From Thermoplasmata archaeon M9B1D (GTDB lineage: Archaea > Thermoplasmatota > E2 > DHVEG-1): DNA of 6,678 bases. Below, in pieces: positions 1-6,613 of this stretch. Location of the stretch: contig MUGC01000065.1 of NCBI GenBank assembly GCA_002900535.1, forward strand, positions 1 through 6,678, read 5' to 3'. Position 1 is the stretch's first letter. Each line of letters begins with the position of its first letter. The position numbers and the translations under genes are program-made. The notes beneath the pieces were generated by a model that did not search any database, was not told the DNA's origin, and was given only the letters and a program-made list of their open reading frames with translations.

Positions 1-5
1 ATAGT

Positions 6-10
6 GGAGG
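6..10 (+). promoter_or_regulatory. Shine-Dalgarno site of the papain-like peptidase gene
   Basis: The GGAGG core lies six bases before the ATG at 17, which is ideal spacing for pairing with the 3' end of 16S rRNA. It fixes the start codon, which is followed at once by a signal peptide. The promoter lies outside the window. Confidence 0.8.
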
Positions 11-16
11 CAAAAA

Positions 17-2557
17 ATGAAAAAAATATTTGCGATATTAATGACAGTTTGTTTGTTAGCAGTAACTGTATCAGGGCTAGCAATGAGTAATGAGGCTGAT
101 GAAAAAGATCAAAACATTGATGAAGCAACATTAAAAATAACAAGTATAACAAAGGATAAAGATACTAGTGATTTTGTCCTTTTTGATGGTAAAGAGTATT
201 ATTTACCAGCTTTTCCTGAAAAAACACAAGATCAAATTGATAAAATGATACAAAATCCACAGATGACAGTATCTATGGACGATCTTCCAGGTTCTTTTAG
301 TTGGTTAAGTTTTGGTGGAAACTGGATGACACCTGCTAAAGACCAACAGAATTGTGGCAGCTGTTGGGCTTTCGGTGCACTTGGTGGATTGGAAGCAGCA
401 ATTAACATTGCTAAAGGGGATCCTGATTTTGATAGAGATTTATCCGAACAGTATATTCTATCCTGTCTTCCTGCAGCAGGTTCATGTAGTGGCGGATGGA
501 TGTCTGAAGCAATTGAATATATTAAATCTGATAGTCCAGGAAGTTCAGGAAATGGAATAAATGGTTGTCCATTAGAATCATGTATGTACTATACGGCAAC
601 AGATTATGTTCCATGTGATGATAAATGTACCGATTGGAATTATTACACTGATCCACCTGAAGAAGATAATATACTCTGGCAGGTTCAAGATTTCGGTGTC
701 ACACAACTTACTCCTACTAACCCAGATGACTGGACTTTATTAAAAACCTGGCTTGTTACCTATGGACCAGTTATTGTAGATATTTATGCATCAAGTGGTT
801 GGTCTAGCTTTTGGGGTTCACATCATAGTTCAACAGATGTATATCAAGGAACTGAATCTGGTACTACAAACCATGCACAGGTATTGTGCGGATGGGTTGA
901 TGACGATTCAATAATGAACGGAGGTTATTGGATAATAAAAAATTCATGGGGGACAGGATTTGGTTATCAAGGATTTAGTAATATTGCATATGGTACTCTT
1001 AGACTTGGAGATAGGGATGTAACATGGGTTACAGCACCTGAATGGCCAGAGGCAGAAAACCCACCAGATAATCCATTATTCCCAGTTTATCATGTCTATT
1101 CTGATTGGGAATTTTCCCCTGAAACTCCAAAATTAGGAACGGAGATTCAATTTCAAGATCAATCACGTGGACCAGTTGTACTATGGGAGTGGGATTTTGA
1201 TGGTGATGGTGAATTTGATTTAAGCGGCACTGATCATCATGCAGAAAACCCAAAATGGACATATACTTCTGAAGGAACGTATCAGGTTAGTGAGAGAGTA
1301 TGGGCTTCTGGAGGGCTTTCAAGTGTTCTTACAAAAAATGTTGTAGTAAAACAAATCTGGCCTCCTGTAGCTGTTTCAAAACCTTCATATTATGGTGGAG
1401 AAGATAATGAGGTATATTTCGATGGAAGATTTTCTTATGATGTCGATGGTACAATTACTGCTTATGCATGGGATTTTAATGGTGATGGTACTATAGATAC
1501 AACTCAACAATATTATACATATACTTATCCAAATCAAAACGGACAATATAGTGCTACTTTGAAAGTAACTGATAATGAAGGTGCGACAAATACAGTAACA
1601 ATACCAGTGAATATAGATAAAACACAGCCTCCTGTAACATCGGCGATAGTAGGTGGTGTAGATCAGGATAATGAAGCCTGGTTTAATGACGATGTGGTAG
1701 TTGAGTTAAAAACAACTGACTGGAGTGGAGTATCGAGACTTTATTTTAAGATTGATAACGGTGAATGGTCTGAAACATATTGTCATGGAGTTCGTGAGTT
1801 TTCAGGTACCTTCAAGATACGAAAAAGCACTACAGGTTTACATACTGTTCAATATTATGCAGTTGACATACATGGAAATGTTGAGTCAACGAAAACAGTC
1901 AATGTTGGAATAGATTTAACAGATCCTAGTATGAATGTTGTTTTAAACGGTGAGAAAAACGGAGACGATGTATACATTACACCTGTTCAAGTTACTATAA
2001 ATGCAAATGATGTTGACTCAGGTGTTGAGACAATAGTATATAAAATCAATAACGGTGATTGGGTAGACTATCTCTCTCCATTTACAATAAATCAAGGAGG
2101 GTCACATACAGTGGATATAATTGTTGAAGATAAAGCAGGAAACACGATACAAGGCACATTTACAGTAAAATTAGAATATGGGCCAACTAAACCAATAATA
2201 AGTGGTCCAAGCAAAGGAACACCAAATGTTGAATATACATTTAGTTTCACATCATACGATGAAAATAATGATCAAATAGCGTACTATGTAGACTGGGGAG
2301 ATGGTTCCAACACTGGATGGACTAGTTTTGTTAATTCAGGTAAAACAGAACAATTCAAACATACTTGGACAGAAGAAAAAAGTTATACATTGCAAGCAAA
2401 AGCAAAAGATATTAATGGTGCAGAAAGCGACTGGGCAACACAAACTATAAGCCTTCCAAAAACTAGAGATTTTATGTTTGGAAGATTTTTGAACAATTTT
2501 CCGCTGTTGCAAAGGATACTTTCTCTACCTTTTTTCCAAAATATACTAAAAATCTAA
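17..2557 (+). CDS. secreted C1A papain-family cysteine peptidase with PKD and Ig-like domains
   Basis: An 846-residue secreted protease expected to hydrolyse proteins outside the cell. Residues 1-23 form a signal peptide (MKK, then a hydrophobic core). Residues 24-88 look like a short propeptide without a recognisable ERFNIN-type inhibitor motif. The papain domain spans about 89-340 and has the full catalytic set: oxyanion Gln110 and nucleophile Cys116 in QQNCGSCWAF, His286 in TNHAQV, and Asn309 in KNSWG. Cys113, Cys150 and Cys157 match papain disulfide positions. Two PKD domains follow (about 355-446 and 448-533), each with a calcium-loop-like DFDGDGEFD or DFNGDGTID. Then come two Ig-like repeats (534-632, 634-719), a third PKD-like domain with WGDG (721-814) and a hydrophobic/basic tail (815-846). 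No PGF motif or clear membrane helix ends the protein, so anchoring is uncertain. The peptidase family call is firm; substrate and binding partners are unknown. Confidence 0.93.
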   Translation: MKKIFAILMTVCLLAVTVSGLAMSNEADEKDQNIDEATLKITSITKDKDTSDFVLFDGKEYYLPAFPEKTQDQIDKMIQNPQMTVSMDDLPGSFSWLSFGGNWMTPAKDQQNCGSCWAFGALGGLEAAINIAKGDPDFDRDLSEQYILSCLPAAGSCSGGWMSEAIEYIKSDSPGSSGNGINGCPLESCMYYTATDYVPCDDKCTDWNYYTDPPEEDNILWQVQDFGVTQLTPTNPDDWTLLKTWLVTYGPVIVDIYASSGWSSFWGSHHSSTDVYQGTESGTTNHAQVLCGWVDDDSIMNGGYWIIKNSWGTGFGYQGFSNIAYGTLRLGDRDVTWVTAPEWPEAENPPDNPLFPVYHVYSDWEFSPETPKLGTEIQFQDQSRGPVVLWEWDFDGDGEFDLSGTDHHAENPKWTYTSEGTYQVSERVWASGGLSSVLTKNVVVKQIWPPVAVSKPSYYGGEDNEVYFDGRFSYDVDGTITAYAWDFNGDGTIDTTQQYYTYTYPNQNGQYSATLKVTDNEGATNTVTIPVNIDKTQPPVTSAIVGGVDQDNEAWFNDDVVVELKTTDWSGVSRLYFKIDNGEWSETYCHGVREFSGTFKIRKSTTGLHTVQYYAVDIHGNVESTKTVNVGIDLTDPSMNVVLNGEKNGDDVYITPVQVTINANDVDSGVETIVYKINNGDWVDYLSPFTINQGGSHTVDIIVEDKAGNTIQGTFTVKLEYGPTKPIISGPSKGTPNVEYTFSFTSYDENNDQIAYYVDWGDGSNTGWTSFVNSGKTEQFKHTWTEEKSYTLQAKAKDINGAESDWATQTISLPKTRDFMFGRFLNNFPLLQRILSLPFFQNILKI
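1616..2173 (+). repeat. tandem Ig-like repeat pair within the papain-like peptidase
   Basis: Two consecutive beta-sandwich modules (residues 534-632 and 634-719) share a pattern: a paired Asp/Gly-Val turn (DWSGV and DVDSGV), then YFKIDNGEW against VYKINNGDW, then a Gly-Leu/Ser-HTV strand followed by AVDIHGN or VEDKAGN. This resembles the bacterial/archaeal Ig-like repeats often found in secreted enzymes. The repeats have diverged, so this is old duplication rather than recent DNA repetition. Likely role is spacing or substrate/surface binding; that part is inferred. Confidence 0.7.
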
Positions 2558-2566
2558 AATAATAAA

Positions 2567-2589
2567 TTTTTTTCTTTTTTTTCTTTTTA
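2567..2589 (+). terminator. T-tract archaeal terminator after the papain-like gene
   Basis: Ten bases after the TAA stop, a 23-base run is all T except two C residues. No stable hairpin precedes it, which suits archaeal termination, where oligo-T tracts in the non-template strand suffice. It argues against strong read-through into the downstream C25 gene. Confidence 0.7.
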
Positions 2590-2609
2590 TAATTTATTTT
2601 ACAAAAACA

Positions 2610-2620
2610 TTTATATAATA
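2610..2620 (+). promoter_or_regulatory. TATA box of the C25 peptidase gene
   Basis: TTTATATAATA matches the archaeal TATA box, and the purine/A-rich ACAAAAACA just upstream could serve as the TFB-recognition element. Spacing predicts a transcription start near 2637-2642, giving a leader of about 30 bases that includes the ribosome binding site. This suggests the C25 gene has its own promoter. Confidence 0.65.
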
Positions 2621-2651
2621 TACTAACAGTATTATTCATATAAGTATCAAA

Positions 2652-2658
2652 GGGAGGT
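2652..2658 (+). promoter_or_regulatory. Shine-Dalgarno site of the C25 peptidase gene
   Basis: GGGAGGT is a near-perfect anti-16S match, ten bases before the ATG at 2669. It supports that start, which places a signal peptide at the N-terminus. Confidence 0.8.
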
Positions 2659-2668
2659 TATTACAAAA

Positions 2669-4630
2669 ATGCCAATTAAAGTTATATCTTTATTTATAAT
2701 ATTTTTATTAATTTTAACAGTTATAACTGTGACTGCGCAACCTGATGATGAGCCAGTTTATTATAAAAACTCAAAAAATCTTAGTTTATCATTTTCAGAA
2801 GCTGAAATAAAAACTGTCGGAGATTTTATTTCAATTGATCTTGAAGCTGCTGATACATATACTTTTGAATCAGGTGAGCCAGTGCTCCCTGTTATTATTA
2901 AAACTTTTGTTTTTCCTAAAGGGACTATAGTTAATAATATCGATTGCGTATTTTCTGATTTTTCTGATATAAAACTTGATAAAAAGGTGATCTATGCACC
3001 AGAAAAAGAACCTTTGTTTCCTATTCAAAACAAAAAAGAAACTCTGCAGGATCAAATGATAAATTATAACACATATCTATCAAATGATTTTTACCCAGAA
3101 CAGGCATATTCTTATAATAAAACATGTGGAATAGATGGCCTAACGCTTTCAATCAGGCTATATCCTGCAAGATATATACCAGCACAAGATACATTACATA
3201 TTGCTTCAAATGTTGATATTAACATTTTATATGACGTACCAACTCAAATAAATACTTTTAAAGAGGAACGTGATTTAGTAATAATTGCTCCTAGTAAGTT
3301 TTCGCGCATCTTGCAGCCTTTAATTGATCATAAAAATAATTGTGGCATTGTGACTTTTCTAAAAAAAACTGAAGATATATACAGACAATATAAAGGTAGA
3401 GACAAACCAGAGCAGATAAAATATTTTATCAAGGATGCATTGGATACCTACAATATTTCTTATGTTTTACTGGTCGGTGGGCTTAAAGGGCAAAATCTAG
3501 CAAGTTATCACACTTTATCTACTGATATTTTAAAAGGTAGGGATAATAATTGGTATGTGCCTGTTAGATATGCAAATAATAATGATGGTTGGGAAGTAGG
3601 TTACATAACTGATCTTTATTATGCAGATATATATGATTCAGAATACAAGTTTTCAAGCTGGGATACAAACGACGATGGAATATTTGATTATTTTTCTTAC
3701 TTAAGTTCTGAAGCTGACAAAAAAGACATTATTGATTTTTCACCTGATGTTTATGTGGGGAGACTGCCTTGCAGAAATAAACAACAAGTAAAGACAATAG
3801 TTGACAAAATTATTACTTATGAGACAAAAACTTTTGGGAGTGATTGGTTTAACACAACTGCTGTAATAGCAGGGGATACTTTTAATCCGGCTAGAGGTGG
3901 AACCCCTGGTATTTATGAAGGAGAGCTTGAAACAGGTGTAACAGTTCAATATATGTCTTCTATTAATCATAAAATTAATGAAGTTTGGGCATCAACAGGT
4001 AATCTTTCTTCTCTTAATGATGTAATTGATGTTTTTCAACAAGGAGCAGGATTTATTCATATGACCGGTCATGGAAATCCATCTGTGTGGAGTGTTCCAG
4101 CTACTGACTCTTATAATGCAAACGAGTGGATTCTTGATGTTTTTAGGAAGGATATGCGTCTTTTTAAAAATGGCGAAAAACTCCCTATATTAATTGTAGG
4201 AGGTTGTCATAATAGCCAATTTGAAGTAAATCTAATGAATCTTATACGCGATTTTTTGAAGGAGCCTCTGAAATACTTTAAAATTAGTCCTGCTGGTAGA
4301 TTTTATTATATGGAATGGATTAGTGATTGTTGGAGTTGGCATCTTACACGTCTTGCTGATGGAGGAACTATTGCAACTATAGGAAATACAGGTCTTGGTT
4401 ATGGATATCCAAATAGTTATTGTACATCTGGTCTTGATGGTTGGCTTGAACCAAGATTTTTCTATCAATATACAAATGGGGCATCGTATCTCGGCGAAGC
4501 TCATAGTGGAGCAATTAAAGATTATATTAATATAATCGGATATGTAAATAATGATCAAGTTGATCGGAAGACAATAGAAGAATGGGTACTATTTGGGGAT
4601 CCAAGTTTAAAAATAGGCGGATATCCTTAA
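2669..4630 (+). CDS. secreted gingipain-like cysteine peptidase (family C25)
   Basis: A 653-residue extracellular peptidase. Residues 1-23 are a signal peptide with probable cleavage after VTA. Residues about 30-190 resemble the C25 propeptide, including GEPVLPV at 69-75. The catalytic region runs from about 200 (DLVIIAPSKF) to 650. It contains YVLLVGG (265-271), a calcium-loop-like DTNDDGIFD (332-340), the family-typical DVYVGRLPCRN (360-370), catalytic His468 in MTGHGN, nucleophile Cys513 in GGCHNSQF, and the closing FGDPSLKIGG. Gingipains cleave after Arg or Lys; whether this enzyme shares that specificity cannot be told from sequence. The protein stops just after the catalytic module: no PKD domain, sorting tail or transmembrane anchor is seen, so it may be released. 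It follows the papain-like gene by 111 bp with its own promoter signals, and converges with the beta-helix gene 5 bp beyond its stop. Confidence 0.92.
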   Translation: MPIKVISLFIIFLLILTVITVTAQPDDEPVYYKNSKNLSLSFSEAEIKTVGDFISIDLEAADTYTFESGEPVLPVIIKTFVFPKGTIVNNIDCVFSDFSDIKLDKKVIYAPEKEPLFPIQNKKETLQDQMINYNTYLSNDFYPEQAYSYNKTCGIDGLTLSIRLYPARYIPAQDTLHIASNVDINILYDVPTQINTFKEERDLVIIAPSKFSRILQPLIDHKNNCGIVTFLKKTEDIYRQYKGRDKPEQIKYFIKDALDTYNISYVLLVGGLKGQNLASYHTLSTDILKGRDNNWYVPVRYANNNDGWEVGYITDLYYADIYDSEYKFSSWDTNDDGIFDYFSYLSSEADKKDIIDFSPDVYVGRLPCRNKQQVKTIVDKIITYETKTFGSDWFNTTAVIAGDTFNPARGGTPGIYEGELETGVTVQYMSSINHKINEVWASTGNLSSLNDVIDVFQQGAGFIHMTGHGNPSVWSVPATDSYNANEWILDVFRKDMRLFKNGEKLPILIVGGCHNSQFEVNLMNLIRDFLKEPLKYFKISPAGRFYYMEWISDCWSWHLTRLADGGTIATIGNTGLGYGYPNSYCTSGLDGWLEPRFFYQYTNGASYLGEAHSGAIKDYINIIGYVNNDQVDRKTIEEWVLFGDPSLKIGGYP

Positions 4631-4651
4631 TTTTATTATTTTTTCTTTTTT
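4631..4651 (+). terminator. T-tract terminator of the C25 gene, lying in the convergent gene's 3' end
   Basis: Directly after the TAA stop comes a tract of 18 T residues with two A and one C. It fits an archaeal oligo-T terminator for rightward transcription. On the other strand positions 4639-4650 are the four C-terminal lysine codons, and 4633-4638 are two TAA stops, of the beta-helix protein, so the tract has a double role. Confidence 0.55.
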
Positions 4652-6450
4652 ATTAGTATTAAAAACATAGTTGCTAATAGAACTACTATTACATTAAATC
4701 CCGGTGTTTCATTGTTAGATTTTCCTTCATTTGTAGTTTCTGCATAAATGTTTACATTAATAGTATTTTGATTTTTAAATCCAAAGCTATCAGTGACAAT
4801 TAATGTTACTGTGTAGTTTCTAGCTTCAGTGTAGATATGTTCGACTATTTCTCCTGTTTTTATTGTGCCATCGCCCATATCCCAATTATAGGTAATTGTA
4901 TCATTAATATCTGGATCGTAGCTTTTTGAACCATTGAAAATTAAAATATTATTAACATATCCTGAAAAGTTTGCATTGATATTTGCTACTGGTGGGTTGT
5001 TATCTTTTGTTGGATCCTCTGTTATTTCAATAGTCCATTTATCTGTATTTGACCAGGCGCTTTTGTTATCCTGAACTTTGAATAATATATTATGTGTTCC
5101 AATGGAAAGGTTTGTGCAGTTAAATGATTCTTTGTTGCTAAGATATCCATTGATATCTGAGCTCCAGTGATATTGAATTATAGTTCCATCGTTATCAACT
5201 CCATACCCTTCAAAATATATTGGTTGGCCTTCTATTGCGTTTGAAGGATTGATCGATGAGATAACAGCAGTAGGAATTTGATTTTCTTCGTTAGTAGGCG
5301 ATGGGTTAACGGTTAGATCTTTTTCATAATATTCTGACCAATCTCCATCATTGTCTTGAACTCTAAATTTGACTACGTATGTTCCAGCGGATAAACCTGA
5401 ATATTGAAAAGTTGATCCTTGTTTTTTTAGGCTTCCTATTTTCCATTCGTAGGATATAATGTATCCATCGTCTGTTCCATGTCCTGTAAAAGTAATTATG
5501 TCACCTTCTAATGCGGGATTAGGATTAATTGAGTCAATGAATGCTTCTGGTTCTGGGTTGATAAAATACCCTAGTGGATATATGTCTTTGCTACCTGCAG
5601 AACCAGGTATGTTGTAAGGAATAGTGCCTCGTCCATCACCAGAGTCTTCTCCTGTATAATCATCCCAGTAGTTTCCCTTTCTTGTTGAACTTTTATACCA
5701 GAAGTTTCCAGATCCTAAATCATTTGCATTTTGATCAAAATCATTTATTTTATTTTCGTAAAGCACGTTGTCACTTGTTTGAGTTCCTAGTTTTATCCCG
5801 TAACCCCAATAAACATCTTGTTTTCCTATTACATAGTTGTCATAAATTTCGTTTGAATCACTAAAACTTCCTATGTTTATTCCATTTTCATTGTAGATTA
5901 TTTGATTATTATCGATTATGTTGTTATCAGAATAGGAAGTTGAAATACCATAGTTTTCATTTTTTTTAATTGTGTTTTCGCTTATTTTGTTGTACTCTGA
6001 GTCAAATAAAAAAACTCCTTCATCGGCACTGTTTTGAATAATGTTATCATAAATAAAGCAGTTATCTGCTTTATCAAGGATTAGGCAGTCATAGCCGCTG
6101 CCTTGAGAGTTTTGTATGGTAAAACCAGATAAATTGACATTATCATTAGTAATTTTTAATACATGTCCTGTATTTGCACCGTTTATAATTGTGTTGAGTT
6201 TATTTTCACCTGTAAGTGTTACTTTTTTGTTAATTACTATATTTTCTGTATAGGTTCCACGGTGAACATATATTGTATCTGAAATGTTTGCTGCATTAAT
6301 TGCTTCCTGTATTGTTGTATAGGGGTGTCCAGATCCAACGTGTAATGTTTTTGTTTCCGCAGTACAAATCTCAACTGGATAAATAACAAAATTTAAGCTA
6401 ATAAATAAAGTACATGTTACTAGAAATATTATTGATTTTCTTCTCACCAT
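4636..6450 (-). CDS. cell-surface NosD-like right-handed beta-helix protein with three PKD domains and PGF-CTERM anchor
   Basis: A 604-residue surface protein. Residues 1-31 are a signal peptide. Residues 33-66 (HVGSGHPYTTIQEAINAA, then YVHRGTY) are the usual entry to a pectate-lyase/NosD-type beta-helix. Asn-rich coils of the form NxIxxN with 22-24-residue periodicity fill about 67-245. A NosD-type closing segment follows at 259-293 (GNYWDDYTG ... DIYPL). PKD-like domains lie at 302-382, 393-476 and 485-569; only the third has the canonical WDMGDG. After an Asn/Thr/Glu-rich linker, residues 582-604 are TPGF, a hydrophobic helix and KKKK, the PGF-CTERM signal processed by archaeosortase A and linked to membrane lipid in other archaea. 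Such helices often bind or cleave polysaccharide, but no catalytic residues can be assigned. The name NosD reflects fold only; no nitrous-oxide reductase genes are present. A double TAA ends the gene. The start is supported by the signal peptide and a modest AGG before the ATG. Confidence 0.88.
   Translation of the reverse strand: MVRRKSIIFLVTCTLFISLNFVIYPVEICTAETKTLHVGSGHPYTTIQEAINAANISDTIYVHRGTYTENIVINKKVTLTGENKLNTIINGANTGHVLKITNDNVNLSGFTIQNSQGSGYDCLILDKADNCFIYDNIIQNSADEGVFLFDSEYNKISENTIKKNENYGISTSYSDNNIIDNNQIIYNENGINIGSFSDSNEIYDNYVIGKQDVYWGYGIKLGTQTSDNVLYENKINDFDQNANDLGSGNFWYKSSTRKGNYWDDYTGEDSGDGRGTIPYNIPGSAGSKDIYPLGYFINPEPEAFIDSINPNPALEGDIITFTGHGTDDGYIISYEWKIGSLKKQGSTFQYSGLSAGTYVVKFRVQDNDGDWSEYYEKDLTVNPSPTNEENQIPTAVISSINPSNAIEGQPIYFEGYGVDNDGTIIQYHWSSDINGYLSNKESFNCTNLSIGTHNILFKVQDNKSAWSNTDKWTIEITEDPTKDNNPPVANINANFSGYVNNILIFNGSKSYDPDINDTITYNWDMGDGTIKTGEIVEHIYTEARNYTVTLIVTDSFGFKNQNTINVNIYAETTNEGKSNNETPGFNVIVVLLATMFLILIKKKK
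4744..5547 (-). repeat. three tandem PKD-like domains in the beta-helix protein
   Basis: The first two modules are close relatives: each opens with a SINP motif (IDSINPNPALEG and ISSINPSNAIEG), then F-x-G-x-G/H-x-D-x-DG, a YxW strand and VQDN-x-x-x-WS. The third (4744-4998) is a more standard PKD domain with SYDPD, WDMGDG and VTD. The first pair looks like an internal duplication. PKD domains usually act as spacers or protein/glycan-binding modules on cell surfaces. Confidence 0.75.
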
Positions 6451-6490
6451 TCCAACCTAATAATACTATTTATTATTATTAATATTTGTA
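6451..6490 (-). promoter_or_regulatory. probable short-leader promoter of the beta-helix gene
   Basis: Read leftward, AAATATTAA at 6487-6479 is a plausible TATA element about 30 bases before the ATG, which would start transcription near 6457. AGG at 6458-6456 is a weak ribosome binding site close to the ATG. The segment is so AT-rich that other TATA-like positions are possible, and the box is a tentative choice. Confidence 0.35.
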
Positions 6491-6509
6491 ATTATCTAGT
6501 TAAATTGTC

Positions 6510-6515
6510 AAAAAA
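6510..6515 (-). terminator. T6 run after tRNA-Asp
   Basis: Leftward transcription from the tRNA meets a run of six T residues 26 bases past its 3' end, consistent with a short archaeal T-run terminator before the beta-helix gene promoter. A weak tract, so some read-through is possible. Confidence 0.4.
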
Positions 6516-6540
6516 TAATAGTAATGTTAATATCAAAGAG

Positions 6541-6613
6541 CGCCCCGGCCGGGATTTGAATCCGAGTCCCAAGCTCGACAGGCTTGGATGATAGGCCACT
6601 ACACCACCGGGGC
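6541..6613 (-). tRNA. trnD: tRNA-Asp (anticodon GTC)
   Basis: Read on the minus strand, this 73-base gene folds into a cloverleaf. The acceptor stem GCCCCGG/CCGGGGC is perfect. The anticodon stem CAAGC/GCTTG carries loop CTGTCGA with anticodon GTC at 6579-6577. The variable loop has four bases, the T loop is TTCAAAT and the discriminator base is G73, the usual identity element for Asp. CCA is not encoded, so it must be added enzymatically. No intron is seen. By hand count 47 of 73 bases are G or C, far above the surroundings. The T stem (TCGGA/CCCGG) has an A53-C61 mismatch where a G-C pair is nearly universal. Confidence 0.95.

Noticed and set aside
354..560. 68-codon plus-strand frame overlapping the papain active-site region
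   Set aside because: It is an alternative frame of conserved papain motif sequence, without its own start signals.
4232..4558. 108-codon frame on the minus strand within the C25 gene
   Set aside because: It is antisense to the C-terminal catalytic region of the peptidase and has a Ile/Ser/Thr/Cys-rich composition typical of antisense shadow translation.
5682..5864. Open frame of 60 codons on the plus strand inside the beta-helix gene
   Set aside because: It lies antisense to a well-supported coding region, has no ribosome binding site and encodes nothing recognisable.
4636..6450. NosD as part of nitrous-oxide reductase maturation
   Set aside because: The similarity is to the beta-helix fold only; the protein is a surface-anchored PKD protein and no nos genes are adjacent.
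6458..6490. AT-rich triplet-like run (TAT/TTA) as a repeat array or origin
   Set aside because: It is short, irregular and typical of AT-rich promoter DNA; no direct-repeat unit or origin-box pattern is present.
6541..6613. tRNA gene as an integration (attachment) site of a mobile element
   Set aside because: I saw no repeat of the tRNA 3' end elsewhere in the window and no integrase gene. The window is too short to exclude a distant one.
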